Positions 1 through 6,163 of a stretch of DNA of 7,588 nt are shown one piece after another. A program made the position numbers and the translations under genes. The notes beneath the pieces are model-generated. The model had not been told where the DNA came from, did not search any database, and saw nothing but the letters and a program-made list of their open reading frames with translations. Numbering within the stretch: the stretch's first letter is position 1; every line of letters starts with the position of its first letter. The stretch comes from Phycisphaerae bacterium (GTDB lineage: Bacteria > Planctomycetota > Phycisphaerae > Sedimentisphaerales > UBA12454): the NCBI GenBank assembly GCA_028712345.1, contig JAQTQF010000082.1:1-7588 (forward strand), read 5' to 3'.

Positions 1-678
1 CGAATAGAGCCGGAATCGGACAACAGCAGCGAAGAGGAAAGTCTGCTCGGCGCCGGCAGAAGCAAAGCCGCGGCCGAACTGGTGCAAATTGTACAGACCC
101 AGGCAGACAAGATGGGGCTGGGAGTAAAAATAATCTTTATGGGTTTGCAGGGTTTCCATCCGCCTCCGGCCGTTGCCGAGGATTTTCAGGCGGTCGTAGG
201 CGCAGTTCAAAAGAGACAGGCGGCAGTACTCGAGGCGATTGCCGAAAGGGATAGGGTTTTTACGATAAATGTCGGCTCGGTCCAAAAGGCAGAGGATTTG
301 TATGACTTGGCCGAAAAATATATGCAGGCTGAGGCTGGCAGCGACAAAAAGCAGACCGACAAAATAAAACTCGAACTGGATGATGCGTTTTCTCAGGCCA
401 GCGGCGAATTGTTTGCAAAGCTTCGCGCCGCTCGGAGCTATTCTTACGAAAGGGCAACGCTGGCCGAAGCTACCGGCAAAAGGTTTGCCAGCCAGCTTAA
501 GGCTTATAATGCCTCAGAAAAGATTTACAGGCATGAATTAGTAATGAGTATGCTCGAAGATTCTCTCGAGAAGATCAGGAAATACATTGTTGTTCCGCAG
601 GGCGACAGTCAGGTGACAATTATCGACCTTCAGGAAAAACTTGTACCAAGTCTATACGACATTGAATCGACAAAATAG
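1..678 (+). CDS. HflK-like SPFH (band 7) protein, C-terminal part; 5' end outside window
   Basis: The reading frame is open from the first base and ends at TAG 676-678, so 225 residues of a longer protein are visible. A GTG at 82 is internal to this frame and is not a believable start. The visible part covers the end of an SPFH domain (a Gly-Leu-Gly-Val segment, then the His-Pro-Pro-Pro-Ala-Val and Phe-Gln-x-Val-Val pattern near 157-200). This resembles the conserved Arg-Pro-Pro-x-x-Val region of HflK rather than HflC. A long charged, mostly helical region follows, then a short C-terminal segment rich in Val/Ile/Leu. HflK is a membrane-anchored partner of HflC that regulates the FtsH protease; the N-terminal membrane anchor would lie upstream of this window. 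The helical region looks some 40 residues longer than in E. coli HflK. It lies 29 bases before an HflC-like gene, the usual HflK-HflC order. Assignment to SPFH is firm; equivalence to E. coli HflK is less so. Confidence 0.82.
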   Translation, partial: RIEPESDNSSEEESLLGAGRSKAAAELVQIVQTQADKMGLGVKIIFMGLQGFHPPPAVAEDFQAVVGAVQKRQAAVLEAIAERDRVFTINVGSVQKAEDLYDLAEKYMQAEAGSDKKQTDKIKLELDDAFSQASGELFAKLRAARSYSYERATLAEATGKRFASQLKAYNASEKIYRHELVMSMLEDSLEKIRKYIVVPQGDSQVTIIDLQEKLVPSLYDIESTK

Positions 679-693
679 TTTTTAGTTGAATTT

Positions 694-703
694 AAGGGTA
701 AGG
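694..703 (+). promoter_or_regulatory. Ribosome binding site of the HflC-like gene
   Basis: The purine-rich stretch AAGGGTAAGG ends 4 bases before the ATG at 708. The AAGGG part sits 9 bases upstream, a good Shine-Dalgarno spacing, and supports this start in the 29-base gap after the HflK-like gene. Confidence 0.55.
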
Positions 704-707
704 CAAA

Positions 708-1610
708 ATGAAAAATATAGCGGTTGTAGTTCTTGTTATTTTGATAGTCGGCATAATGCTGCTTTATCTGGTTTCGTTTCAGGTTCGCCAGACTGAGTCG
801 GCTCTTGTACTGACATTTGGCGAGCCGAAACGGCAGATTACGGAACCCGGCTGGAATTGGAAATGGCCGGCACCGATACAAACTCTGGTTAAATACGATT
901 CAAGGCCGATGCTTTTCGAAGGAGTTGAGGAAGAGACCACGACAAAGGGCAGTGAACCGATTATCGTACAGAGTTATGTTGTTTGGCGCATTGCCGAGCC
1001 GATAAAGTTTCGCCAGTCGGTAAGAGATGTTCCCGGCATCGAAAAAGTTCTCAGAAGCAGGCTTCGTGACGCTCAGAACAAAGTGGTTGGAAAACATTAT
1101 TTCAGCGAGTTTGTCAATACCGACCGCTCGCAGATTAAGTTCAGCGAGATTGAAAGCGAAATGGCTGCGGTTCTTGCCGAGCCGGTTAAAGACTCTTACG
1201 GCGTTAAGATTGAAACAGTTGGTCTGAAGATGCTCAAGGTCAGCGAAAAGGTTACAGAAGATGTTTTCGCCCGAATGAGGGCCGACAGAAAACGCAAAAC
1301 CGAAGCGACTCTTGCTCAGGGTAATGCCGAGGCGACACGGATTAAGAGTGATGCCGACTCCAAGGTTACCGAGCTTCTTGCTGCTGCCGAAGCCAGGGCC
1401 AAGGCGATACGAGGCTCCGGCGATGCCGAGGCTGCCCAGTATTACAAGATGCTCGAGGCAGACCCGGAATTCGCAATGTTCCTTCGCGAAATTGAGACTT
1501 TGAAAAAGACACTCAAAGAGCGGACAACGGTAGTTTTGCCCGCCGATGCCGAGCCGTTTAAACTTCTCAAAGGAATGCCCCAGATAGAGCCGCGAATGCC
1601 TGTAAAATGA
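708..1610 (+). CDS. hflC: HflC-like SPFH membrane protein
   Basis: This encodes 300 residues, somewhat shorter than E. coli HflC (334). Residues 4-25 form a single hydrophobic anchor at the extreme N-terminus. The SPFH domain follows, with Thr-Glu-Ser-Ala-Leu-Val-Leu-Thr-Phe-Gly near 29-38 and a Pro-Gly-Trp-Asn-Trp-Lys-Trp-Pro segment near 47-54. A conserved helical stretch begins Met-Arg-Ala-Asp-Arg around 190 and passes through Ala-Gln-Gly-Asn-Ala-Glu-Ala to Arg-Gly-Ser-Gly-Asp-Ala-Glu-Ala around 236-243. That string is the hallmark of HflC. The C-terminus has Glu-Pro-Phe-Lys-Leu-Leu-Lys-Gly, comparable to the Phe-Phe-x-Tyr-x-Lys end of HflC proteins. In the known complex, HflC alternates with HflK in a membrane cage around FtsH, with the SPFH domain outside the cytoplasm. 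Its place between two HflK-like genes suggests that it partners with one or both. Confidence 0.88.
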   Translation: MKNIAVVVLVILIVGIMLLYLVSFQVRQTESALVLTFGEPKRQITEPGWNWKWPAPIQTLVKYDSRPMLFEGVEEETTTKGSEPIIVQSYVVWRIAEPIKFRQSVRDVPGIEKVLRSRLRDAQNKVVGKHYFSEFVNTDRSQIKFSEIESEMAAVLAEPVKDSYGVKIETVGLKMLKVSEKVTEDVFARMRADRKRKTEATLAQGNAEATRIKSDADSKVTELLAAAEARAKAIRGSGDAEAAQYYKMLEADPEFAMFLREIETLKKTLKERTTVVLPADAEPFKLLKGMPQIEPRMPVK

Positions 1611-1629
1611 GCGGTAAATAAAAGCCGAG

Positions 1630-1644
1630 TCCGCCTCTGGCGGA
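1630..1644 (+). repeat. Perfect GC-rich hairpin in the intergenic gap
   Basis: TCCGCC and GGCGGA are exact inverted copies around a TCT loop, in the 78-base gap between the HflC-like and second HflK-like genes (1611-1688). No T-tract follows, so it is not a standard intrinsic terminator. It may be an mRNA-stabilising or processing hairpin, or one copy of a short palindromic element dispersed in the genome. There is no second full copy in this window. Confidence 0.5.
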
Positions 1645-1688
1645 TAAGCGGCCGGAATAGAATGAATTAGTCAGAATTTGGAATAATT

Positions 1689-1730
1689 ATGAGCCATAAT
1701 CATAAACATAACGATAGCTGTGGACATCAT
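1689..1730 (+). other. Sequence encoding a His/Cys-rich putative metal-binding tail
   Basis: Codons 1-14 of the second HflK-like protein encode His at 3, 5, 7, 13 and 14 and Cys at 11, with alternating H-x-H-x-H spacing. Such spacing is common in metal-binding tails of metal transporters and chaperones but is not part of standard HflK, whose N-terminus is Gly-rich. Metal binding is inferred from composition and from the metal pump encoded next. Confidence 0.5.
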
Positions 1731-2945
1731 AACATTGAGCCGGATGCTGAGATACAGGCCTCCGAACTTGACGCAGGCGGCAAAAGTCTTGCAGATGCTC
1801 TGCGAATCAGCTTTGCCGTCTTGAAAATCGTAATGGTGGTACTTATCGTGCTGTTTTTCAGTTCGGGCGTTTTTACCGTCGGGCCCGATGAAAGGGCGAT
1901 GGTTTTAAGGTTCGGCAAAATCCGCGGCGATACAACGGCTAAAAGGATACTCAATTCGGGTCTGCACTGGGCAATACCTTATCCGATAGAGGATGTGATA
2001 AAATTTCCGGGCAAAAATACCATAGAGCGAGTAAGCGTCGATACATTCTGGTACGATGAAACTAATAAGTATGCCAGGGGTGGGCTTAATCCCGTTACAG
2101 ACGGCTATTGCATAACCCGCAACGATACAGTAGCGGATTTAAAAGCCGGAGATGATTATAACATAGTGCATTCGAAGTGGCTTTTGACTTACAGGATTGC
2201 CGATTGCGAACTGTTTTTCAAAAATATAAAAGTCAAACCCGCACCGGCCGGTCAGAATTATATAGATGTTCTTGCCGAAAGCGTCGATCCGCTGCTCAAG
2301 GCTATGGCCTGCGATTCGATTGTCGCTGCGATGGTGAATTTCAGTATCGATGAAGCGATAAAAAGCGACGCCCAGATAAGCGCAGAGGTACAAAGGCTGT
2401 TGCAGAAAAAACTCGACAGTATCGAAAGCGGCATAGACATAGATTCAATGCAGATTACACAAATCACCTGGCCGAGGCAGGTTGACGATGCTTTTGTCGG
2501 GTCAATCAAGGCCAGCAATGAAGCCGATAAGACAATCCGCCAGGCGAAAGGATATGCTCAAAGCAAGATTAACGAAGCAGGCGGAATAGATATAATCAAT
2601 GTTTTTTCAGACCCGAATACGACGGAAAAGCAGCTTGAAGATTATCTGGCCAACGCTTCCGGGCAGGTTCGTCAGACGATAGCTGAGGCAAGAGCATATC
2701 GTACAAAAGTAGTGGAGTCGGCAAAAGCCAATGCCGATTACCTTGCCAAACTTCTGCCTGAATACCGCAAAAGGCCGAAACTCGTTCTGGCCAGAATTTA
2801 TCAGGACGCAATTGAGGAAGTTCTCAGCAATACTCAGGAGACAATTATAGCCCAGCCCAGTTCTGGTATAAAAAACACGGAATTTAGACTTATGGTCAAC
2901 AGAGACCCGAAGATTGAAAAAGAAAAGGGAAAAACTCAAAACTAA
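1689..2945 (+). CDS. hflK: HflK-like SPFH membrane protein with His/Cys-rich N-terminal tail
   Basis: This encodes 418 residues, almost the same length as E. coli HflK (419). The first 14 residues hold five His (3, 5, 7, 13, 14) and Cys11, a potential metal-binding tail. One hydrophobic anchor spans about 41-62. The SPFH domain begins at Val-Gly-Pro-Asp-Glu-Arg-Ala-Met-Val-Leu-Arg-Phe-Gly (64-76), a classic band-7 opening. The C-terminal helical part includes Glu-Ala-Arg-Ala-Tyr-Arg, then Ala-Lys-Leu-Leu-Pro-Glu-Tyr and Arg-Ile-Tyr-Gln-Asp-Ala-Ile-Glu-Glu-Val-Leu, which closely match HflK. By analogy with HflK, the tail before the anchor would be cytoplasmic and the SPFH domain outside. The ATG at 1689 is preceded only by a weak TTGGAA, but the His-rich start and following anchor make a good N-terminus. 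The metal ATPase gene starts 18 bases after its stop. SPFH identity is strong; the role as an FtsH modulator is by homology only. Confidence 0.85.
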   Translation: MSHNHKHNDSCGHHNIEPDAEIQASELDAGGKSLADALRISFAVLKIVMVVLIVLFFSSGVFTVGPDERAMVLRFGKIRGDTTAKRILNSGLHWAIPYPIEDVIKFPGKNTIERVSVDTFWYDETNKYARGGLNPVTDGYCITRNDTVADLKAGDDYNIVHSKWLLTYRIADCELFFKNIKVKPAPAGQNYIDVLAESVDPLLKAMACDSIVAAMVNFSIDEAIKSDAQISAEVQRLLQKKLDSIESGIDIDSMQITQITWPRQVDDAFVGSIKASNEADKTIRQAKGYAQSKINEAGGIDIINVFSDPNTTEKQLEDYLANASGQVRQTIAEARAYRTKVVESAKANADYLAKLLPEYRKRPKLVLARIYQDAIEEVLSNTQETIIAQPSSGIKNTEFRLMVNRDPKIEKEKGKTQN

Positions 2946-2963
2946 AAGGCTCAGACACTAAAT

Positions 2964-4913
2964 ATGGCACATAACACACTGCAATTACTGGCTCATGAGG
3001 TTGATGCTGAACATACGCATCGAAAACAGGTAACGGTTAGTCTTGCGCTGCTCGGCACGCTTCTTGGCGGGACACTTCTTATAAACAGTATGATTACCCC
3101 GATTTTCTACGGCAGTGATTCAGATGTCAAATCGTTGCTGGCTATGCTTGCGGCAATTTTGCTCGGCCTGCCCGTTGTTATACATTCAATCAAGTCCATA
3201 ATTGGCGGTCATATGCATATGGACGAACTGGTAGCCCTTGCGATAATTGCGGCCTTTGCTACCGGCGATTATGTCGCGGCCAGCGTTGTAGCGTTTTTCC
3301 TTCTGCTCAGCGAGCTTGTCGAAACCAGAACGGCTTTAGGGGCAAGAGCGGCGATTGAGTCGCTGATAAAACTTACGCCGACAAGAGCGTGGCTTATTGA
3401 GGCTGACGGCAGCGAAAAGGAAGTTAATTCAGCCCGATTAAAAAAAGGCGACATTATCCGCGTCAGGCCCGGCGATAATATAGCCGCTGACGGTGATGTA
3501 GTTAAAGGGTTGAGCTCCGTAAACGAAGCTACGATTACAGGCGAATCACTGCCTGCTGATAAATTGGCCGGTATGCAGGTTTTCGCAGGTACAAGCAATC
3601 TTACCGGTGTTCTCGATATTAAGGTTACAAGAGTCGGCCAGGACACCACGCTCGGTAAAGTGCAGTCGCTCATCCTTCAGGCCGAGCATACCAAAATCCC
3701 GATAATGAGGATTATCGATAAATATGTTAAATGGTATATACCAACGATATTAATGATAGCGGCAATAATATGGTTCTTCACCCGTGATGTAAACCGTGCG
3801 ATAGGCGCGATTGTCGTTTCCTGTCCATGTGCGTTGATATTAGCAACGCCGACAGCGATGGTCGCCGCATTGTCCGCTTCGGCAAGGCTCGGTATTCTTA
3901 TAAAGAAAGTTGCCGACCTTGAACTTGCCGGCAGAATTACCGCAATGGTTTTTGATAAGACCGGAACACTGACTACCGGCCAGCTTTATGTAACAAAACT
4001 TACTCCTGCAAACGGCATTGAGCCGGCAGAGCTTTTAAAGGCCGCCGCCTCTGCTGAGCAGATGAGCAAGCATCCGGCGGCAAGAGCATTGCAACTAGTC
4101 GCAAGAGAAGCGAACTTGCAGCTTTTGACAGCGGAAGATTTTGCCGAGACGCCGGGCAAGGGCGTAACGGCTTCAGTTGGCGGAGCTAAAGTTTTTGTAG
4201 GCAGAGATACTTTTCTTGCCGAACAGGGAATTGATACTTCAAATGTATCCGATCCAGCACTGCACGAAGAGCAGGGCTTCAGTACTTTATATGTTGCCTC
4301 CGGCTCCAAATGTATAGGCTGGATAGGCCTGCAGGACAAGACTCGAACCGAGGCCAGATACGCAGTCGACCAGCTCAAGGGAACAGGAATAAAACGGGTA
4401 ACAATGCTTACCGGCGACAGGGAAGAAGTTGCCAAACGGGTTGCCGCAGAATTAGGCTGTACCGATGTAAAGGCAAAATGCCTGCCGCACGATAAACTTG
4501 CGATAGTGGAGCAGATGAAAACCGCAGGCCATATCGTAGCGGTAGTTGGCGACGGCATTAACGATGCTCCTGCTTTGGCCAGCGGCGATTTGGGAATAGC
4601 AATGGGAGCGGCCGGAAGCGATGTTGCGATTAACTCGGCATCTATTGCTCTTATGAGCAATGATTTAAAGAGACTGCCGTTTTTGGTTCATCTGTCGAGA
4701 AAAACAAGAACGGTCATTAATCAGAATCTTCTTTTCGGTATTCTTTTTATTATTCTCGGTGTCTCGGCCTCGGCGGTGGGCTGGCTGCCGCTGATTTACG
4801 CTGCCGTGCTGCATTTTTCAGGTTCGCTTGTCGTTGTTTTCAACAGTGCCAGGCTGGTGCGATTTGGCGAAGAACTTGAGCCGCATCGTCCCGCTACCCC
4901 CATAAATCCGTAA
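2964..4913 (+). CDS. P1B-type heavy-metal-transporting ATPase without N-terminal HMA domain
   Basis: This 649-residue inner-membrane pump uses ATP to move a metal ion, most likely outward. All catalytic motifs are present: Thr-Gly-Glu-Ser (192-195, actuator), Ser-Cys-Pro-Cys (286-289, the metal-binding P1B membrane motif), Asp-Lys-Thr-Gly-Thr (331-335, phosphorylated Asp331), His370-Pro371 (nucleotide binding, P1B-specific), Thr-Gly-Asp (483-485) and Gly-Asp-Gly-Ile-Asn-Asp-Ala-Pro (529-536). About eight membrane segments are visible: roughly 24-41, 57-80, 88-118 (two), 258-273, 276-297, 585-604 and 606-626. No Cys-x-x-Cys metal domain precedes them; the N-terminus has His at 3, 11, 17 and 19 instead. 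In the last two segments, the Lys and Asp typical of Zn/Cd pumps and the Tyr-Asn and Met-x-x-Ser-Ser typical of Cu pumps are absent; His617 occupies the key position. Metal specificity is therefore open. The gene follows the SPFH gene by 18 bases, so co-transcription is likely. Confidence 0.92.
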   Translation: MAHNTLQLLAHEVDAEHTHRKQVTVSLALLGTLLGGTLLINSMITPIFYGSDSDVKSLLAMLAAILLGLPVVIHSIKSIIGGHMHMDELVALAIIAAFATGDYVAASVVAFFLLLSELVETRTALGARAAIESLIKLTPTRAWLIEADGSEKEVNSARLKKGDIIRVRPGDNIAADGDVVKGLSSVNEATITGESLPADKLAGMQVFAGTSNLTGVLDIKVTRVGQDTTLGKVQSLILQAEHTKIPIMRIIDKYVKWYIPTILMIAAIIWFFTRDVNRAIGAIVVSCPCALILATPTAMVAALSASARLGILIKKVADLELAGRITAMVFDKTGTLTTGQLYVTKLTPANGIEPAELLKAAASAEQMSKHPAARALQLVAREANLQLLTAEDFAETPGKGVTASVGGAKVFVGRDTFLAEQGIDTSNVSDPALHEEQGFSTLYVASGSKCIGWIGLQDKTRTEARYAVDQLKGTGIKRVTMLTGDREEVAKRVAAELGCTDVKAKCLPHDKLAIVEQMKTAGHIVAVVGDGINDAPALASGDLGIAMGAAGSDVAINSASIALMSNDLKRLPFLVHLSRKTRTVINQNLLFGILFIILGVSASAVGWLPLIYAAVLHFSGSLVVVFNSARLVRFGEELEPHRPATPINP

Positions 4914-4958
4914 CCTTAGTATTTTGTTGTCATCATGGATTTTTACCGATGAAGTTTT

Positions 4959-4964
4959 GAGAGG
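4959..4964 (+). promoter_or_regulatory. Ribosome binding site supporting a GTG start
   Basis: GAGAGG lies 5 bases before the GTG at 4970. No ATG in this frame lies near the start of the ABC domain, so this site decides the start. The 56-base gap before it (4914-4969) shows no convincing promoter or terminator. Confidence 0.6.
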
Positions 4965-4969
4965 TTTTC

Positions 4970-6163
4970 GTGGCTGATGTGAGAAGTCAATTTGCGATTG
5001 AGACATTTGGTTTAACAAAGGTTTTTGCCGATTGGTGGGGCCGCAGCAGGGTCGTTGCGGTCGAGAATTTAGACCTTAAAGTCAGAACCAATGAGGTCTT
5101 CGGCCTGCTCGGACCAAACGGCTCGGGCAAAACAACCATTCTGAAAATGCTTCTTGGGCTGCTTTATCCTACAAAGGGAAAGGCTCTTGTGCTTGGCGGA
5201 CTTTGCAGTAACCCGAAGATAAGCGCAAAGGTCGGATTCCTGCCCGAAGAATCATATTTGTATCCGTATCTTAATGCCCGTGAAATCTTAGATTTTTACG
5301 GCAGACTTTTTGGCTTGAATTCAAAACTGCGCAAATCGAGGATAGACACTCTTCTCGATATGGTCGGGCTTTCCGGAATGGCCAACAGGCCGGTCGGTAC
5401 TTTTTCAAAAGGTATGGCCCGCAGGATCGGTCTTGCCCAGGCACTTATAAATGACCCCGAACTTCTGATACTCGACGAGCCGACCAGCGGCCTTGACCCC
5501 ATCGGCACGAAACAGATTAAGGATTTAATAGTAGAGCTTGCAAAACGCGGCAAAACAGTGCTTCTGTGCAGCCATCTGCTTGCCGATGCCGAGGAAGTCT
5601 GCGATAGAATGGCGATTATGTACGGTGGGCATATACAGCGGCAGGGCAGTGTCAATGAACTTCTCAAACAGGCCGATAAAAGGCAGATAACCACCGGCCT
5701 GATAAGTGATGATGCTATTAGCAGGATTGAGAGTATTATAGCCGAGCAGGGGAGCGATTTTGAATTGACCGAACCGATGCAGCGACTCGAATCTTTGTTT
5801 ATAGATATAGTAAGACAGGCTCAGAGAGAAAGAAGGCCGACCAGCGGGGCGGTAAATCATCTCGAAGCCACCCAGGAAGATACCTCCGCTGCGATGGCTG
5901 ATGTTCTTGACAAACTTGTCGCCGCTAAGGTTGAAACGGAGAAACCAGCAGAGGCAAAAAGGCCGGTCGAAACGATAGTTATTGAACCGGATAAGAATAT
6001 TCTGAATAAACTTACAGAAGAAAACTCCGAAGATTTAACGACATCGGTGCCGAAGGCAGAGCAGCCTGAACCTCTTGAGCAGAGACAGGATAGTATCAAA
6101 AAAGATATTCTTGACGAGCTTCTTGGCAAATCAGAAGGCACAGAGGACAGTAGCAATGGGTAG
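4970..6163 (+). CDS. ABC transporter ATP-binding protein (ABC-2/NatA-like) with long acidic C-terminal tail
   Basis: This 397-residue protein starts at GTG and is the cytoplasmic ATPase that energises the permease encoded next. Visible motifs are Walker A Gly-Pro-Asn-Gly-Ser-Gly-Lys-Thr-Thr (48-56), a Q-loop region reading Phe-Leu-Pro-Glu-Glu (90-94), a signature Phe-Ser-Lys-Gly-Met (145-149) in place of Leu-Ser-Gly-Gly-Gln, Walker B Leu-Leu-Ile-Leu-Asp-Glu-Pro (165-171), a D-loop Ser-Gly-Leu-Asp (173-176) and the switch His202. The Glu-type Q-loop and Ser-Lys-Gly-Met signature are usual for drug/Na+/lipid ABC-2 exporters. The standard protein would end near residue 284 (Leu-Glu-Ser-Leu-Phe-Ile-Asp-Ile-Val). 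About 113 further residues, rich in Glu, Lys, Pro and Ser, are probably disordered and hold three copies of a [VI]-Leu-[DN]-[KE]-Leu motif. The stop overlaps the permease start by 8 bases. The substrate cannot be inferred. Confidence 0.9.
   Translation: MADVRSQFAIETFGLTKVFADWWGRSRVVAVENLDLKVRTNEVFGLLGPNGSGKTTILKMLLGLLYPTKGKALVLGGLCSNPKISAKVGFLPEESYLYPYLNAREILDFYGRLFGLNSKLRKSRIDTLLDMVGLSGMANRPVGTFSKGMARRIGLAQALINDPELLILDEPTSGLDPIGTKQIKDLIVELAKRGKTVLLCSHLLADAEEVCDRMAIMYGGHIQRQGSVNELLKQADKRQITTGLISDDAISRIESIIAEQGSDFELTEPMQRLESLFIDIVRQAQRERRPTSGAVNHLEATQEDTSAAMADVLDKLVAAKVETEKPAEAKRPVETIVIEPDKNILNKLTEENSEDLTTSVPKAEQPEPLEQRQDSIKKDILDELLGKSEGTEDSSNG
5903..6121 (+). repeat. Three copies of a short Leu-rich motif in the ABC protein tail
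   Basis: Val-Leu-Asp-Lys-Leu (residues 312-316), Ile-Leu-Asn-Lys-Leu (344-348) and Ile-Leu-Asp-Glu-Leu (380-384) recur at spacings of 32 and 36 residues. Each is preceded by Asp or Asn and lies in a region otherwise poor in hydrophobic residues. They could be short amphipathic helices that dock to a partner. The repeat is at protein level; the DNA copies are diverged. Confidence 0.5.
6142..6147 (+). promoter_or_regulatory. Ribosome binding site of the permease, inside the ABC gene
   Basis: AGAGGA lies 8 bases before the ATG at 6156, within the last codons of the ATP-binding gene. It fixes the permease start there rather than at the in-frame TTG at 6075, and it fits translational coupling through the overlapping ATGGGTAG. 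Confidence 0.65.

Noticed and set aside
82..84. GTG as the start of the first gene
   Set aside because: The same frame is open from base 1 and the sequence before the GTG reads as SPFH-like protein; the GTG lies in the middle of a conserved domain and has no ribosome binding site.
1611..1688. A promoter in the 78-base gap before the second HflK-like gene
   Set aside because: No pair of -35 and -10 like elements with good spacing could be found by eye.
3986..4660. Long open frame on the minus strand (224 codons)
   Set aside because: It lies wholly opposite the catalytic core of the P-type ATPase, has a Ser/Ala/Pro-rich composition typical of antisense shadow, and shows no recognisable domain.
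4930..4952. Weak inverted repeat TCATC/GATGA after the ATPase gene as a terminator
   Set aside because: The stem is only 5 bp and AT-rich, with a 13-base loop and no T-tract after it; chance is likely.
5237..5251. Glu in place of Gln in the Q-loop and Ser-Lys-Gly-Met in place of Leu-Ser-Gly-Gly-Gln as signs of a dead ABC ATPase
   Set aside because: Both variants are common in functional ABC-2/NatA-type exporters; Walker A, Walker B and the switch His are intact.
6075..6077. TTG as an upstream start of the permease
   Set aside because: It would add 27 polar residues lying entirely inside the ABC gene. The ATG at 6156 has a well-placed AGAGGA and is followed by a typical permease N-terminus.
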